Shown here: in pieces, positions 12,740 through 24,004 of the stretch | Numbering within the stretch: the first letter of the stretch is position 1 | How the letters are laid out: each line of letters begins with the position of its first letter | Source: Tipula vernalis | Taxonomy: Eukaryota; Arthropoda; Insecta; Diptera; Tipulidae | Assembly (NCBI GenBank): GCA_958295665.1 | Contig: OY282558.1 | Span: 49,049,389 to 49,113,388, forward strand | Reading direction: 5' to 3' | Length of the DNA stretch: 64,000 nt | Translations under genes and position numbers: made by a program | Notes under the pieces: model-generated | What the model saw: the letters and a program-made list of their open reading frames with translations, nothing else | Databases searched by the model: none | What the model was told of the DNA's origin: nothing

Positions 12740-13190
12740 CTTATTTATTTCAGTTTTATCTTTTTAAGACCTTTTTTAAACAATAGAAAACAAATGAAGA
12801 TTCCTCACAAAAAATTGAAATTAGCTATCAACAAAAAATCGATATTCCTAGAGGCTAGTAAAATGAACAAAGATAACGAATTTTTTTTTTTTAATTCCTT
12901 TTACAAAACGGGGATTTTTGAAAACTTCGTTAGCAAATGTCTTACAAATTTTATATGTTTGGAGATATATGCAAAATAAAATTTTTTGGTCTACGGCAGC
13001 TGACATTTCTGATTGGCCAATTTTCACAAAAATATGAGGTTTTAGATTGTTTGGTTAAACGATTTGGGATTTAGAGAAGAGACAGACCGACCAATAGACA
13101 CCGCTTCGATATACCATTTTTCAGTCTCAAGAACTTCTCCCAATGCTGATAAATCCCTACTAAAATTTATTTTCTAATATAAAAGAAAGT
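12740..13190 (+). repeat. Old dispersed repeat, copy 2
   Basis: Diverged counterpart of 10050-10545 in the same orientation. The clearest shared blocks are ATGCAAAATAAAATTTTTTG, GGCCAATT, AGAGACAGACCGACC and TAGACACCGCTTCG. Confidence 0.4.
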
Positions 13191-13904
13191 AAAACAAATA
13201 AATCTAAGAGATCAAATATAAAAGATGATCTTTTAAAAATAAAAAAAGGTTACAAACATGAAACCATAAAAACAAGATTATAAAAATATCAAAATATGAA
13301 TCCTAGATAATTACAATAAAATGAGAACTTGATAAGAAAAGGGTAAAAGAAATAAGTTGAACAAACTCAATATAGACATAGAAGAGTAAAAGCGAGCAAG
13401 AGAAAATATAATATAAAATGGGACATATATACGAGACGAGCAAACGAGAAAAAAATTAAAGATATTAAAGACCAAGAGATCATTTCTAACTATTCGTCAA
13501 AAGTTAGGCTTAGTTCCATTAAATTTTATAAATGAAAGTTAGAATTACATGTAAATTACAAAAATTTGAAATCAAAGTGAAAGTGAAAAGTTTTGAAATC
13601 AAAGTGCAGATCGTTCAACACCGATAAAGACAAAGCAACGTAAAAAATTTATATATTTTAATAACAACTAACCTAAATAGATTAATGGATAAATAGACAA
13701 ATTGCTTAGTCCAAATGATTTCTTTTTGGAACTCGGGTTTCGATTTAGGAAAGCGTTAATAAGTCGGATTCCATAATTTTAAGGAAATATGCTTAGAAAT
13801 TGAGCTTTGACCTCTAAGTATTTACTTACTATAAATTTATATTTTATCGAACTAGTACAAATACGCAATAAGCTGTCAAACTTCAAACCGTTTGTCTAAA
13901 AATA
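13191..13904. other. A-rich non-coding DNA
   Basis: Strongly purine-biased on the plus strand with many GAAA/AAAG words. No coding signal or element ends were recognised. Confidence 0.4.
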
Positions 13905-14025
13905 TTTTTCGGGATGAAATTCGTTTTATTTAGGGTTTTGAATATTTCTTCTCGACGGAATTACGATTTCCTTACATTTTAGCCGAGACACAAATTTTCG
14001 AAAAAAGCCTTTTCGGTGTCATATT
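13905..14025 (-). repeat. Dispersed inverted-repeat family, distal copy
   Basis: On the minus strand it reads CCGAAAAGGCTTTTTTCGAAAA then TTGTGTCTCGGCTAAAAT and ends near ATTTCATCCCGAAAAATA. It is the mirror image of 8150-8260 and of the arms at 11105 and 12251. Confidence 0.55.
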
Positions 14026-15209
14026 TTTTGGAATTTTTTTAATTGAAAATAGTATTGAGACGGACGATTTTAGATAAAATAAAGCAATCGGTGCGGTATA
14101 TCGGAAAATCTAAATTTTCACTGACATGATCAGAAATATATGGTCGGGCAAATGATGATATAAAAATCTCGATAATTTTAAAAAAGGCACTTGCATACTG
14201 CAAATTATGAAATGACGACCGAAAAATTGGTCGAACCGCGATACATAATAATGCACCATTTAGTTAATCTGAAAATTCTGCAGTGGCGCGCATCTACTAT
14301 AAGGCGGTACTTGAGGTGTCACTAAACTAAACTTCAAAACACTGAGAGATAAATCACTAAACGATATTAGTTAAACCTGAAGTTGACAACAACAGTCGCA
14401 ACACAAATTATTCGTTTTATTTACTTACATAACACGAAAAAGGCAATTTCAACTGAGCAGTAAACTTAGAATCTAGCACGACACGAGTATAAAAGGAAAC
14501 TAATTGTTAACTGGAAAAACTGGAGTAATCTCGAAAATATTGAATAATACTGACAATTTTGAATAAATTAGATGCCAACCAACTCAAAACCAGGTATTAA
14601 ATTCAATCCGTATTAAACTCCAAATATATCAAAAATTTTACATAATCTCGAAAAATCTGTAACATCTGTTGTTACATAATAAGAACGAGAAATATTCAAT
14701 CACCAAATCCAACAAAACGCAACGCCTGGGGCCAATTTTGTAAGCATTATGTTTATTAACACGTTTTCTCGCAATAGCGAATTATGAACCGCGTGTAACT
14801 CATAAATCGAAATACGACACCCAAATATAACCCCCTCAGGTGAAACGAGTTTTTTTTCACAAAATTTATTAAAACGAGTATTTTCGTTAATTCAGTCAAT
14901 GTGCATTTTACGCAACTTAAACAAAGCGATAACCAAGGGAATAGATAGTCGGCCTACAAGCAGAAAACATGTTCGATGATTAACTATAATTATAGTTTAT
15001 TGTCGTTGATCACAAAATGTCAAATCACAAAATAGTAAACAAATTAACATTTGCAGTTATCGCATCCTATTTAACGTGGCTGCACAAACTGTACAGCCTG
15101 AATTTATTTTCTGAATTTTAATCCGTTAGAATACGCTCTTTAATTATATGCTTGCGATTTTAAGTTAGCAGCGGTCACTGCTTACCACTTATAAATAGTG
15201 TGTACAAGA
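14026..15209. other. AT-rich intergenic DNA
   Basis: I recognise no gene, RNA or transposon motif here. Confidence 0.35.
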
Positions 15210-15721
15210 AGTGGCGTATCCAGAAATTTATTAAGGGAGGGGGAAAGGGTTCTCAAATAAAAAATAATTTCTATAACAAAATAATGCATACGACCAACTA
15301 TTTTATTCGTGATGCTAAAGCCAATTTATCGAGGACACCGTCTATTGATATATCCACATCTCTATAAATATTTAATAATGCCGATTGTGTTTCGTATGTA
15401 ATTCTTAAGGTGCCTGAGCGCCTTGGAACTCTCCAATCGGAGAGATTATCCAGGTTAAGAGTCCTTCTAAAAGTCTGACAAAAATCAAACGTTCAAGATC
15501 TTTCTGACCGTCTTTTAAACATTTTAAATAACTTCGCTTAGGTTATCGAATTTCCAGTTTCGTACAGTTTAATCTTTGAGAATGAGACTTCTTTTATAGA
15601 AGTAATAGTTAACTCAAAAAGTAAAAGGAATAGAGAACTGATTTTGTTTTTAAGCGTTAATTTTAATGTATACAGAAAAAACAAAAAAAAATTTAAAAAC
15701 CTTCTCCGTATTTTATCACCT

Positions 15722-15980
15722 GGGGCCTATTCTCGAATTCCACATCCATTTTCCACATGTGGACATCTGTCAAAGTTCACGTTCCACGTCACAAACGTTC
15801 GAAAATTGTAATTCGTATATAAAACACATGCGGCATGGACATTTTCCTATATGGGGAATTTTTTCCACATGCTTATACCCATTCGGAAATATTCCCTTAG
15901 TACCGAAAAAATTCAATTTTTATGAGTTTTGACAGATGTCCACATGTGGAAAATGGATGTGGAATTCGAAAATAGGCCCC
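15722..15980. mobile_element. MITE family 2, copy A (259 bp)
   Basis: The termini are GGGGCCTATTCTCGAATTCC and its inverted match ending GAATTCGAAAATAGGCCCC. The inverted repeats are about 55 bp and contain the palindrome CCACATGTGG followed by ACATCTGTCAAA. The interior includes TTATACCCATTCGGAAATAT. No coding capacity. Confidence 0.85.
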
Positions 15981-15984
15981 CTGG

Positions 15985-16233
15985 TGCCTTATTCTCGAAT
16001 TCCACAACCATTTTCCACATGTGGGCATCTGTCAAAATTCATAAAAACGTTCGAAAATTTAAATTCCTGTGGTCTTGAGTCTGCTATGGTATTTTGTCGT
16101 TATTAAGGGAATATTTCCGAATGGGTATAAGCAGGTGAAAAAAATTCCCCATATACGAAAACGTCAATAATTAAATAGATTTTGACAGATGTCTACATGT
16201 GGAAAATTGTTGTGAAATTTGAGAATAGGGCCT
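15985..16233. mobile_element. MITE family 2, copy B, opposite internal orientation
   Basis: Begins only about five bases after copy A. The end repeats are the same (CTTATTCTCGAATTCCAC, CCACATGTGG half mutated). Its interior matches copy A reverse-complemented (ATATTTCCGAATGGGTATAA). Confidence 0.8.
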
Positions 16234-16239
16234 CTGGTA

Positions 16240-16920
16240 CATTAGTTTCATAAGATTCCAAAGATTCGTAAAATTCATACGACTCATAACATTCATAAGA
16301 TTCGTAAGACGTATAAGTTCATAAGGTTCATTAGATTTAAACAAATTAATAAAATTCTTAAAACTCCTATGAGTCATAAGATTTGTTTAAGTTCATCGAA
16401 TTCAAAAAATCATAACATTCAAAATATTCTTTAGATTCCAAAAATTCATAAGATTTAGTTGATCCACATGGTTCGTAAGATTCATAAAATTAATCAAATT
16501 AATAAAATTAGTAAATTCATTAGATTCAAACGACTCATAAAATTCATAAGATTAATAAAAATTTTATAAGATTCATAAGGGTTGTAAGATTAATAAGATT
16601 GAGAAGATTCCAGAGATTCATAAGTTTCATAAGATTCATAAGATTCAGAAGATTAATCAGATTCATCAAAATTTAAAGACAAGATTCATAAGATTCAAAA
16701 GGTTGAACCTTATTCAAAAGGTTTATAGATTCATTAAATAAATAAAATTCGTGAAATTCCTATGATTCATCAGATTCGTTTAAATTCATGGAATTCAAAA
16801 AATCGTAAGATTTATAAAATTCATAAGATTCAATTTGTAAGATTCTTAAAATTTATGAGATTCATCATGTTCATGCGAATTAAAAGATTTATAAATAAGA
16901 ACAACAAGATACAATACATT
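16240..16920. repeat. Degenerate 9-bp minisatellite (GATTCATAA-type unit)
   Basis: Dozens of imperfect units such as AGATTCATA, AGATTCGTA and AAATTCATA run for about 680 bp with variable spacers. It starts right after MITE copy B. Non-coding. Confidence 0.85.
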
Positions 16921-17212
16921 CACTACTGAATCGACAGTGATGGGTAATTTGGAAAATTTAGAATAATTTTGAGAGAAATTCAGAAAGTTTTGTGAACCGA
17001 TTCAGTTTGTGACACTAAGGCCATTTCATCGAGGACACCGTCTATTGATCCATCCACATCTCCGGAATATTTAATAATTCAAATCCATTTAGTCGATCCT
17101 CGCCGATTGTGTTTCGTAGGTAATTCTTAAGGCGCCTGAGCGAAATGGAACTCTCTAATTGGAGAGGTTAACCCCCTCCCTCGCACAACCCCTTCCCTAC
17201 GCCACTGTGTAC

Positions 17213-18334
17213 GAGTAGTGTCACCCCTCCCTTCATACTGTTGTACAAAGATATACTCTCAAGTAAATAATTTCATGATTCTGATATCCCACCAGTACGA
17301 TGCATTATTCACAGCAATATATAACAGCTCTGTTTTTCGGCACTTATGATAATAACTCCATTTCTAGACGCATAGTGATCGGAACAAAATTTGATCCATC
17401 AATGATTTTAGATCACAAATACTGATCTAAAAATTAGTTCAGATGTTACAACGGAGGTGAGCAATAATTTTGTGTTAAATGGTTGGTGGTAACAATGAAA
17501 TAAACCAAAAAATAGACACCGAACTCATTCCGTTCGTTCACACGAGTATTGTATTCACCATATATTCTGTTCTGATTTCTTTCCTCTTTACCAATAAACT
17601 ATTGCTGTTTCTTATTTCGGATCTAAAAGTATAGATTTTTAGTAGAATGTATCGAATGAAATTTCATCCGCCGCGGCGAAACCCGTCGAACGGGATTTTT
17701 TAAGGTTTCTATTTGTTATTATCTTGGAGAGATACCTACTATTGAAGATTTTCGATATTACTCGAGTTTATTTTGGAGCTGAATCCCGAGAAATACATCG
17801 CAATCAGCTAAATTATCTTACTTAGAAGAGATCCTAAAATATTCAAAATATTTGAATACATTTAGATTTCCAGATTTAAATAGCGTTGAGAAGTTTAACA
17901 TCGTGTTTATTTGAAATTACCGACATTGTCATATTTTCGAGATTATTCGAGTTTTACTGGATTATTTAAAATTTTTTGTGAATATTAAGATTATTCTAGA
18001 ATTCTAAATCTATTCGATATTTCTATGTTTCCATTTTCCCAGAACATAAATAGGCTTAACACCTCAGATATAAAATATCATTAAAATATATCGCCACATG
18101 TGTTTGTTCCATAAGCTGCTGTGTGTATGTAATGTAAAGAAAATTGTCTGGGTTTGACTGGGAACAGAAAACTACAAATGGTAAATCTAGTTTTTGATGT
18201 ATGGTATCCACGAGTAGTGTTCCAAAATATTTCTCAGGCCACAAAATTCTTCGGCCATGAAACAATCCGCAAGAAATGCAACCCGAAATGATGTGACCTC
18301 AGAGGGATGTTTCAGAGTGTGAGAATTTTGATTA
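17213..18334. other. AT-rich intergenic DNA
   Basis: No element or gene recognised. Repeated words such as ATATTTTCGAGATTATTCGAG suggest old low-complexity sequence. Confidence 0.35.
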
Positions 18335-18891
18335 TACTGGGTGATTTTTTTAACCTGACACACTCAAATATCTCGGAAAATAAGCACTCTACGAAAAAAA
18401 TGGTTGAGATCAAAATTTAATTAGTCCGTGGGGGGAATACACTAGTGTTAAAATTAGTACTCCCTCCTCCTTGTAGGTGGGGCACGGGGTAACTTTGAAA
18501 CTAAAATATGAACCCCTATTTTTTATTGCAGATTCGGATTCTAGGGCTAAAAATACGTATGATTTGAATGAAACAATTTTTTTCGATTCATGATAGATGG
18601 CGCTGTAATTGACGATATTCAATTTTTTTCAATTTCTCCTACTGAGAACCTACGCAATAAAAATATCACGGTTTGATTGTAAATAGTCGAAGTTAGTTGT
18701 CAAAAACTTTGTATTTCTTAAATTTTCAATTACTGAAAATGGCTTCTCATTATCGTAACCCAGGAACATGCGATTAAATCGGCTTTCAAATTAATGAAAT
18801 TGTTTGTATTTTGTTTTAAAAATACCGATTCAGTCCGAAGATTATTTCGAAAACAACAATACCTGTGTAAAGTAATCAATACTACTTAAGA

Positions 18892-19203
18892 ATGATGTAT
18901 TTAACTGTACAAGAGAAAATTGAAATGATTCTGGTTTATGGAGAAGCTGGCCGGAGTCTTGATAATGTTATCACTCTCTATACGCTTCGCGTTTTCCGGA
19001 TAGGATTTGGTCACATGCGTCATTTCAGCGTACTATCAAACAATTTATTACTGATGGAAGTGTTCAACCGAAAAAAGGACTCATTCAGCAACAATCACTG
19101 GAGAAAATAATGAAATTGATGTATTGGCTGCAGTACCTCATATTCCTGATATTAGTACACGAGAAATAGCTAGCGATTCCGGATTGTCCCAGACATCATA
19201 TGT
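18892..19203 (+). pseudogene. Mariner-like transposase, 5' half
   Basis: The frame opens with TVQEKIEMILVYGEAGRSLDN, a DNA-binding start seen in a widespread insect Tc1/mariner family. It shifts after LITLY-like sequence, and the remainder (about 19080-19200) reads TITGENNEIDVLAAV and TREIASDSGLSQTS in another frame. It stops abruptly at the A/T-rich tail of the inserted retrotransposon. Confidence 0.75.
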
Positions 19204-19307
19204 CTTTATTTATTTATTTATTTAACCTACAGTAAATATACAATCGGTATGCAAAAAAGATTAACAGTTATTATACAATATTTTAGCACAAAAATAACAT
19301 TTAACAA

Positions 19308-22186
19308 TTATTTAATGATAGACAAAAATCTAAACAACTCATTTCTAAACGAATTTCTTGTCATGTTAAAATCGAAAACGTCATAAACCGAATTAAAGAG
19401 TCGCGACATTCTCAAAACTGGTTCTGAGAGTGCGAAGTTTGTAGAAACCGGATCAATATGTAACAAACGACGACGGCGCAAACAACGTGTAGGAGCGTAA
19501 AAGTTGAAACGAGCCAGTAAATCGACACAGTCTATTCGGGAAGTCAGAACATCTTGAACGAAGATAGCGGATGCAACATCTCGTCGGTGATCTAATCGTT
19601 GTAATTTTAATAATTTACAACGATCATTATAAGGAGGTAGTACATATTGGTGCACTCGCTCCGTAGGTAAGCCGCGAAGCGCATACAAAAGAAACTGTTT
19701 TTGAACGCTCTCAATTCTGTATGAATGGCAATGATAAAATGGTGACCAAATCTGAGAAGCATATTCTAGAATGGAACGAACAAAGGACACATAGAGAGTT
19801 TTCAGTTTGAGTGGGTCGCAGAAGTCTTTACAATTGCGCTTAATGAAACCCAGCATAATATAAGCTTTTGAAATAACAGAATCAATCTGTTTGGTAAAAG
19901 TAAGATCATAAGAAAAGGTTACACCTAAGTCGGTTATGACCTCAACTCTGTCAATAGCGGTATTGAATAGAAAATATTGCTGAAGAACAGGTGAGTATGT
20001 ACGAGAAAATGATAAAATCCTACATTTACCCACATTCAACAATAATTTGTTTTTAAATGACCAACTGCAAAAGTTACTCAAGTCACCTTGTAATTTAACG
20101 CAGTCAGAAACTCCAGTAATAGGAGCAAATATCTTCATATCATCTGCGTAAAGCAAACATTTTGCGAATTTAAAACAATCAACAACATCATTGACAAATA
20201 ATGAGAATAAAAGTGGACCAATGTGGCTACCTTGAGGAACTCCAGAGGTAACTCGAAATAAGCGAGAACTAAAATCATTTTTCTTAACAAATTGGTAGCG
20301 ATCAGACAGGTACGAATGCAACCACCTGATGGGGATAAACTGACAATTTAGTTTATCCAGCTTATCGATAAGGATCGAGTGATCAATTTTATCGAAAGCC
20401 TTCGAAAAATCGGTGTAAACAGCATCCACTTGTTGCCTATGTTCTAAACTACTATATAAATGTTGACAAAAACCGACTAGGTTAGTAACCGTGGACCTAC
20501 CCGTGTAAAATCCGTGTTGAGCAGGAGAAATAAAAATTTTTGCATGAAAAAACAAGAATTTCTGTACCATTGATTCGAAAAGTTTTGGTATGGCAGCAAG
20601 AATAGCGATTCCGCGATAATTGCTGATATCACTTCTTCTGCCAGATTTAAAAATCGGACGAATGAAAGACAGTTTCCAGGAATCCGGAAAAATCCCAGTA
20701 CGTGGCTCTTATTAAAGATTAGAGTCAGTGGATGGGCTAAACTCTCTGCACAATTCTTAATAAGGATAGGTGGAAAACCGTCATGTCCTGCCCCCTTATT
20801 ACTATCAAGTTGAGATAAGCTATCATAAACTTCTGCCTCAGTAAACTGTAAAAAATTAAAATCAGAGCAATCGCGATTATTTATAAGCTTGGTACCAGAA
20901 TCCCCAGATACTACATAGACGGACTCAAAAAATTTTGCAAATAGATTAGCGATATCAGAGGGTTGACTTGCGGAAGAGTTCTGAAAGGTCATTGGAGTAG
21001 GAAACCCAACAACCTTCTTTTTACCATTTATGAAATTCCAGAAATTTTTTGGGTTGGAAGTCAGATCCTCTTCTATTTGCAAAATGTAGTTGTTGTAAAG
21101 GAACCAATTTAAAGTTTTGAACTCTTTACGAGCTAAGTTGAATCTGGAATAAAACTCAGCGCCCTGTAACTTATACAAAGAATGGAACTTATTCCGTTTT
21201 TTTTCAAGACGTAGTAGTTCTTTGTTGTACCACGGCTCACGAAACCTAGGTCCATTTTTATTTGATGGAACATACCTTTCAATACCAGTCTTGAGCAGCC
21301 CGTTGAACAATAAAATAGAATGGTTCAAATTTTCATCTCGCTCGAGAAAGTCCCAATTAGAACCGACAAGAAATTCGTTTAACGAATCGTAGTCCGCACG
21401 CCTAAAATCGAAATGCAAAGAATTACTAGAAGTACACGTAGTGTTGCAATTCTCTAAAAATATATATATGGTAATTGGAGTGTGGTAAACGCTCGAACAT
21501 CCAGTAAAATCTTCACAAGGTGAAATCTCCGAAAACATAAGATCAGTTGAATAAACCAAATCGAGAAATATGCCCCGACTATTGCTTATCCGGTTCAACT
21601 GCATCATTGCTAAGCTAGCAAAGTAATCAGTAACTGCTAATTCTTTCTGGCCAGAAGAAGAGGATCTGAAAACTCCATCAACATCAAACCAAGTAATATC
21701 GGGAAGATTGAAGTCCCCTATAATCATTAGTTGTTCCTTAATACGAACCAATGGCATGACCGCAGAACTGATGAAATTAACAATTCCCATATAATATTCC
21801 ATAGTAGATCCAGAGGGAACATATACAGCCACCACGAGGATAGATGACTCGGATACATTAATCCGAACAGCAATTACATCATAAATTGGATGACATGCAA
21901 TGAGCTCGTTTGGGATCGAACTCTTAACAGCAATCAACACACCCTCACCTTTAAGGTTGGTACAAAAATCATATCGATCTTTTCTGTGGACGACGTAGTT
22001 GGGTGGGAAATATTCCTCTGAATTAAACCCTTTAGTAAGCCATGTTTCAGATATGATAATCACATCGTAATCGTTATCAAGAACGCCAAGCAAGAATAAT
22101 TTAGCTTTCCCCCGAATACTAGAGGCGTTGTGATAGTACATCGAAGTAAAAGTAATTTGTCCAGAACTTTTGGGCCGACGCATCAC
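19308..22186 (-). pseudogene. ORF2: endonuclease plus reverse transcriptase, one frameshift
   Basis: The ATG at 22186 starts an apurinic-type endonuclease domain: YYHNASSIRG, ISETWL (Glu), YVPSG, IIGDFNLPDITW (Asp and Asn), FLDLVYS. In the last endonuclease motif, normally Asp-His, I read SSVYHTPI, so the Asp is Tyr. The RT domain follows: GHDGFPP, then a one-base shift in a T-run near 20690. It continues as FPDSWKLSFIRPIFKSG, NYRGIAI, QHGFYTGRSTVTNL, VYTDFSKAFD, SGVPQGSHIGPLLF and CLLYADDMKI with the catalytic Asp pair. The C-terminus (LEYASQIWSPF, GLPTERV, VFDFNMTRNSF) is intact to the stop at 19308. Joined, it would be about 960 residues, normal length. The enzyme would nick target DNA and reverse-transcribe its RNA there. 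Confidence 0.9.
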
Positions 22187-22203
22187 CTTTGACCCTGCGT
22201 TAT

Positions 22204-23322
22204 TTAAATTTCGGCAGAGTTGACTACTGCAGCTGGTATCCGGAATTTCACATATGAGGCTCCTGTCCGAAAATTTTGCTTATGGAAGGGCCTAATAAAT
22301 ACACCGGTTGGCCATGCATCCGAATTTAGAGCCTTATCATGAAGCTCCACGTTGATCCCCAATTTAAAGCATACATATTCTAACTCGTGGATATCTTTAT
22401 CCTTAGGAATTAGTTTAACTGCCTTGTAAACACTCGGACCTAAGCATTTGCTAGCCAGAGCCACAATATCATCCTCAGTTGTAAGAGTATCGAATCTTGA
22501 TAAATGAAGCCAACATTTCGGCGCAATGGTTTTAATATAAATATCTGGTGAGGTATTAGTGCCACGAATATTAAAATTTCGTATGTTCTTTTGGATAGTT
22601 CGTGATGATGGCAACGATTTTATATTACCAGTTGGACCGCACGATATATCAATATTGTTCGCATTTGCAGACGTACTCACAGCACTCAACATAGCAGCAA
22701 CAGGCAAAACAGATGCAATTGAGTATTTGCTTGGTTGATCCGGAGCACCACTGTGAGAAGCAAGTGCATTCGATGCTGCAACAGGCACAACGGCAGGAAT
22801 TTTCACCACTTCAGCGAAAGTCGTACAAGCACCGAAATTAGTAGGACTGGAAACCACTGGAATATGATCGCCGTCATTAGTTAAAGATGTAACCGCAGTT
22901 GTAGCCATTGTTATGGTATTATTAACATTTTTCTTAGATCTTGTACGTATTGACGAAGCCAATTCCAAATTAGTTTGTGTTGATTTTTTTTTTAATTTAG
23001 CAGACGACGACTGTTGTGGTGGGATTGGTTTTAGTAAACTTTCCACGTTGTTATTAATGGCAGTAGATGTTTTATTTATCAAGGACAAGGACGCTGATAT
23101 AGCGTCAATAGAATTACTCATCTGATCATTCTTTTCCTTGAGAATTTTATAAACGTCAATGCACATACCACATCGCCAAGAAAAATTCGGAATTACCGAA
23201 ATGGCATCAAACACAGGTTTTTTAATCCCTGCACATTCAAAATGAATCAGTTTATTGCATTCACCTGCACAAGTAAAAAAGTGTTCAAACACTTTAACAT
23301 TACATACACAGCACAGAGCCAT
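22204..23322 (-). CDS. ORF1 protein with PHD-type zinc finger
   Basis: About 372 residues from the ATG at 23322; an upstream in-frame ATG at 23394 is possible but starts with a poor context in the 5' UTR. Residues 4-53 form a PHD-like finger: CCVC, then Cys pairs, HFEC, and WRCGMC. A long Ser/Thr/Ala-rich linker follows. The C-terminal 110 residues look like an RNA-binding fold seen in insect retrotransposon ORF1 proteins (CWLHLSRFDTLTTEDDI, FIRPFHKQNF). The reading frame is uninterrupted. It likely binds the element RNA and helps its retrotransposition. It is antisense to the host transposase it interrupts. Confidence 0.85.
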   Translation of the reverse strand: MALCCVCNVKVFEHFFTCAGECNKLIHFECAGIKKPVFDAISVIPNFSWRCGMCIDVYKILKEKNDQMSNSIDAISASLSLINKTSTAINNNVESLLKPIPPQQSSSAKLKKKSTQTNLELASSIRTRSKKNVNNTITMATTAVTSLTNDGDHIPVVSSPTNFGACTTFAEVVKIPAVVPVAASNALASHSGAPDQPSKYSIASVLPVAAMLSAVSTSANANNIDISCGPTGNIKSLPSSRTIQKNIRNFNIRGTNTSPDIYIKTIAPKCWLHLSRFDTLTTEDDIVALASKCLGPSVYKAVKLIPKDKDIHELEYVCFKLGINVELHDKALNSDAWPTGVFIRPFHKQNFRTGASYVKFRIPAAVVNSAEI

Positions 23323-23514
23323 TGTTACAAATTTGTAATAACCACTACAAGTTAAAAATTTAAAACACACACAATTATTATTTACATATAACACTTAAAA
23401 TTAATATTATAGATCATGCATATATATACAAATAATGTTATTAATATTTTTATTTTTATATTTATTTATAATAAATTTTTCAAAATTGACAAATACGCGA
23501 AAAAAAACAACGTC

Positions 23515-24004
23515 AATTCAGTTCAAAGGCACTCTATATTACAAAGATCTTCATGGCGTTGATTTCCAAAATCGGGTAACTTTTTGTCAGTGGGCACGTG
23601 AACAAATACAGCAAAACCCAAGAGATATTTTGGAAAATGAACTGCCAACATTATTTGAAGACTTGAGCTTAGAAGTGCGACGGAACATTTGGTTTCCCGC
23701 ACACTATTCGTTGGTAGCACGTGCATTACTTGATCGTGATTTCAATGGTCGCTGGATCGGGAGAGAAGGTCCGATAAATTGGCCTGCCAGATCACCAGAT
23801 TTTACTCCGCCAGATTTCATTTTGTGGGGCTATCTCAAAGACCAAGTTTACAAACAAAAACCAACAACACGTGAGAATATGATTGAGCGAATCAGAAATG
23901 CTTGTGCTGAAATTCAAGCAGAGACACTTCTCAGTTGTGGACAGTCATTTGAAATGCGGATTAATAAGTGCATTGAAGTCGAAGGCCATTATTTTGATCA
24001 CTGA
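23515..24004 (+). pseudogene. Mariner-like transposase, 3' half
   Basis: This resumes on the far side of the retrotransposon: DLHGVDFQNRVTFCQWAREQ, then jumps to ENELPTLFEDLSLEVRRNIW. A block of about 70 codons holding the first Asp is deleted. The second Asp motif is lost too: after NIWF the text goes straight to PAHYS. NWPARSPDFTPPDFILWGYL (last Asp) and the C-terminus to the stop at 24004 are well kept. Together with 18892-19203 it makes one dead gene. Confidence 0.85.

Larger units (their letters stand above)
15210..17206. mobile_element. Possible composite element with AGTGGCGTA ends
   Basis: The left end reads AGTGGCGTATCC and soon GGGAGGGGG. The right end, reverse-complemented, reads AGTGGCGTAGGG with GGGAGGGGG further in. 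Just inside each end lies a copy of a roughly 160-bp repeat (15301-15462 and 17002-17170; shared ATCGAGGACACCGTCTATTG and GCCGATTGTGTTTCGTA). The middle holds two MITEs and a minisatellite. No transposase is present. It could instead be two neighbouring copies of a small repeat. Confidence 0.35.
19204..23430 (-). mobile_element. Near full-length non-LTR retrotransposon (CR1/Jockey-like, PHD-finger ORF1)
   Basis: It lies on the minus strand with its 3' tail (TAAA)n at 19204-19225 and its 5' end somewhere between 23410 and 23510. ORF1 (23322-22204) and ORF2 (22186-19308) are 17 nt apart, as expected for this class. Only one frameshift and one visible active-site change were found, so it is the youngest retrotransposon in the left half. 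I could not define its target-site duplication. Confidence 0.88.

Noticed and set aside
16240..16920. CRISPR-like array in the repeated region
   Set aside because: Units are 9 bp, contiguous and degenerate, with no spacers; the genome is eukaryotic.
18056..18265. Minus-strand 69-codon frame with start MFHGRRILWPEK
   Set aside because: Short, without homologous motif or splice sites; left as intergenic.
22913..23125. Plus-strand frame within retrotransposon ORF1
   Set aside because: Antisense shadow of the PHD-finger ORF1 protein.
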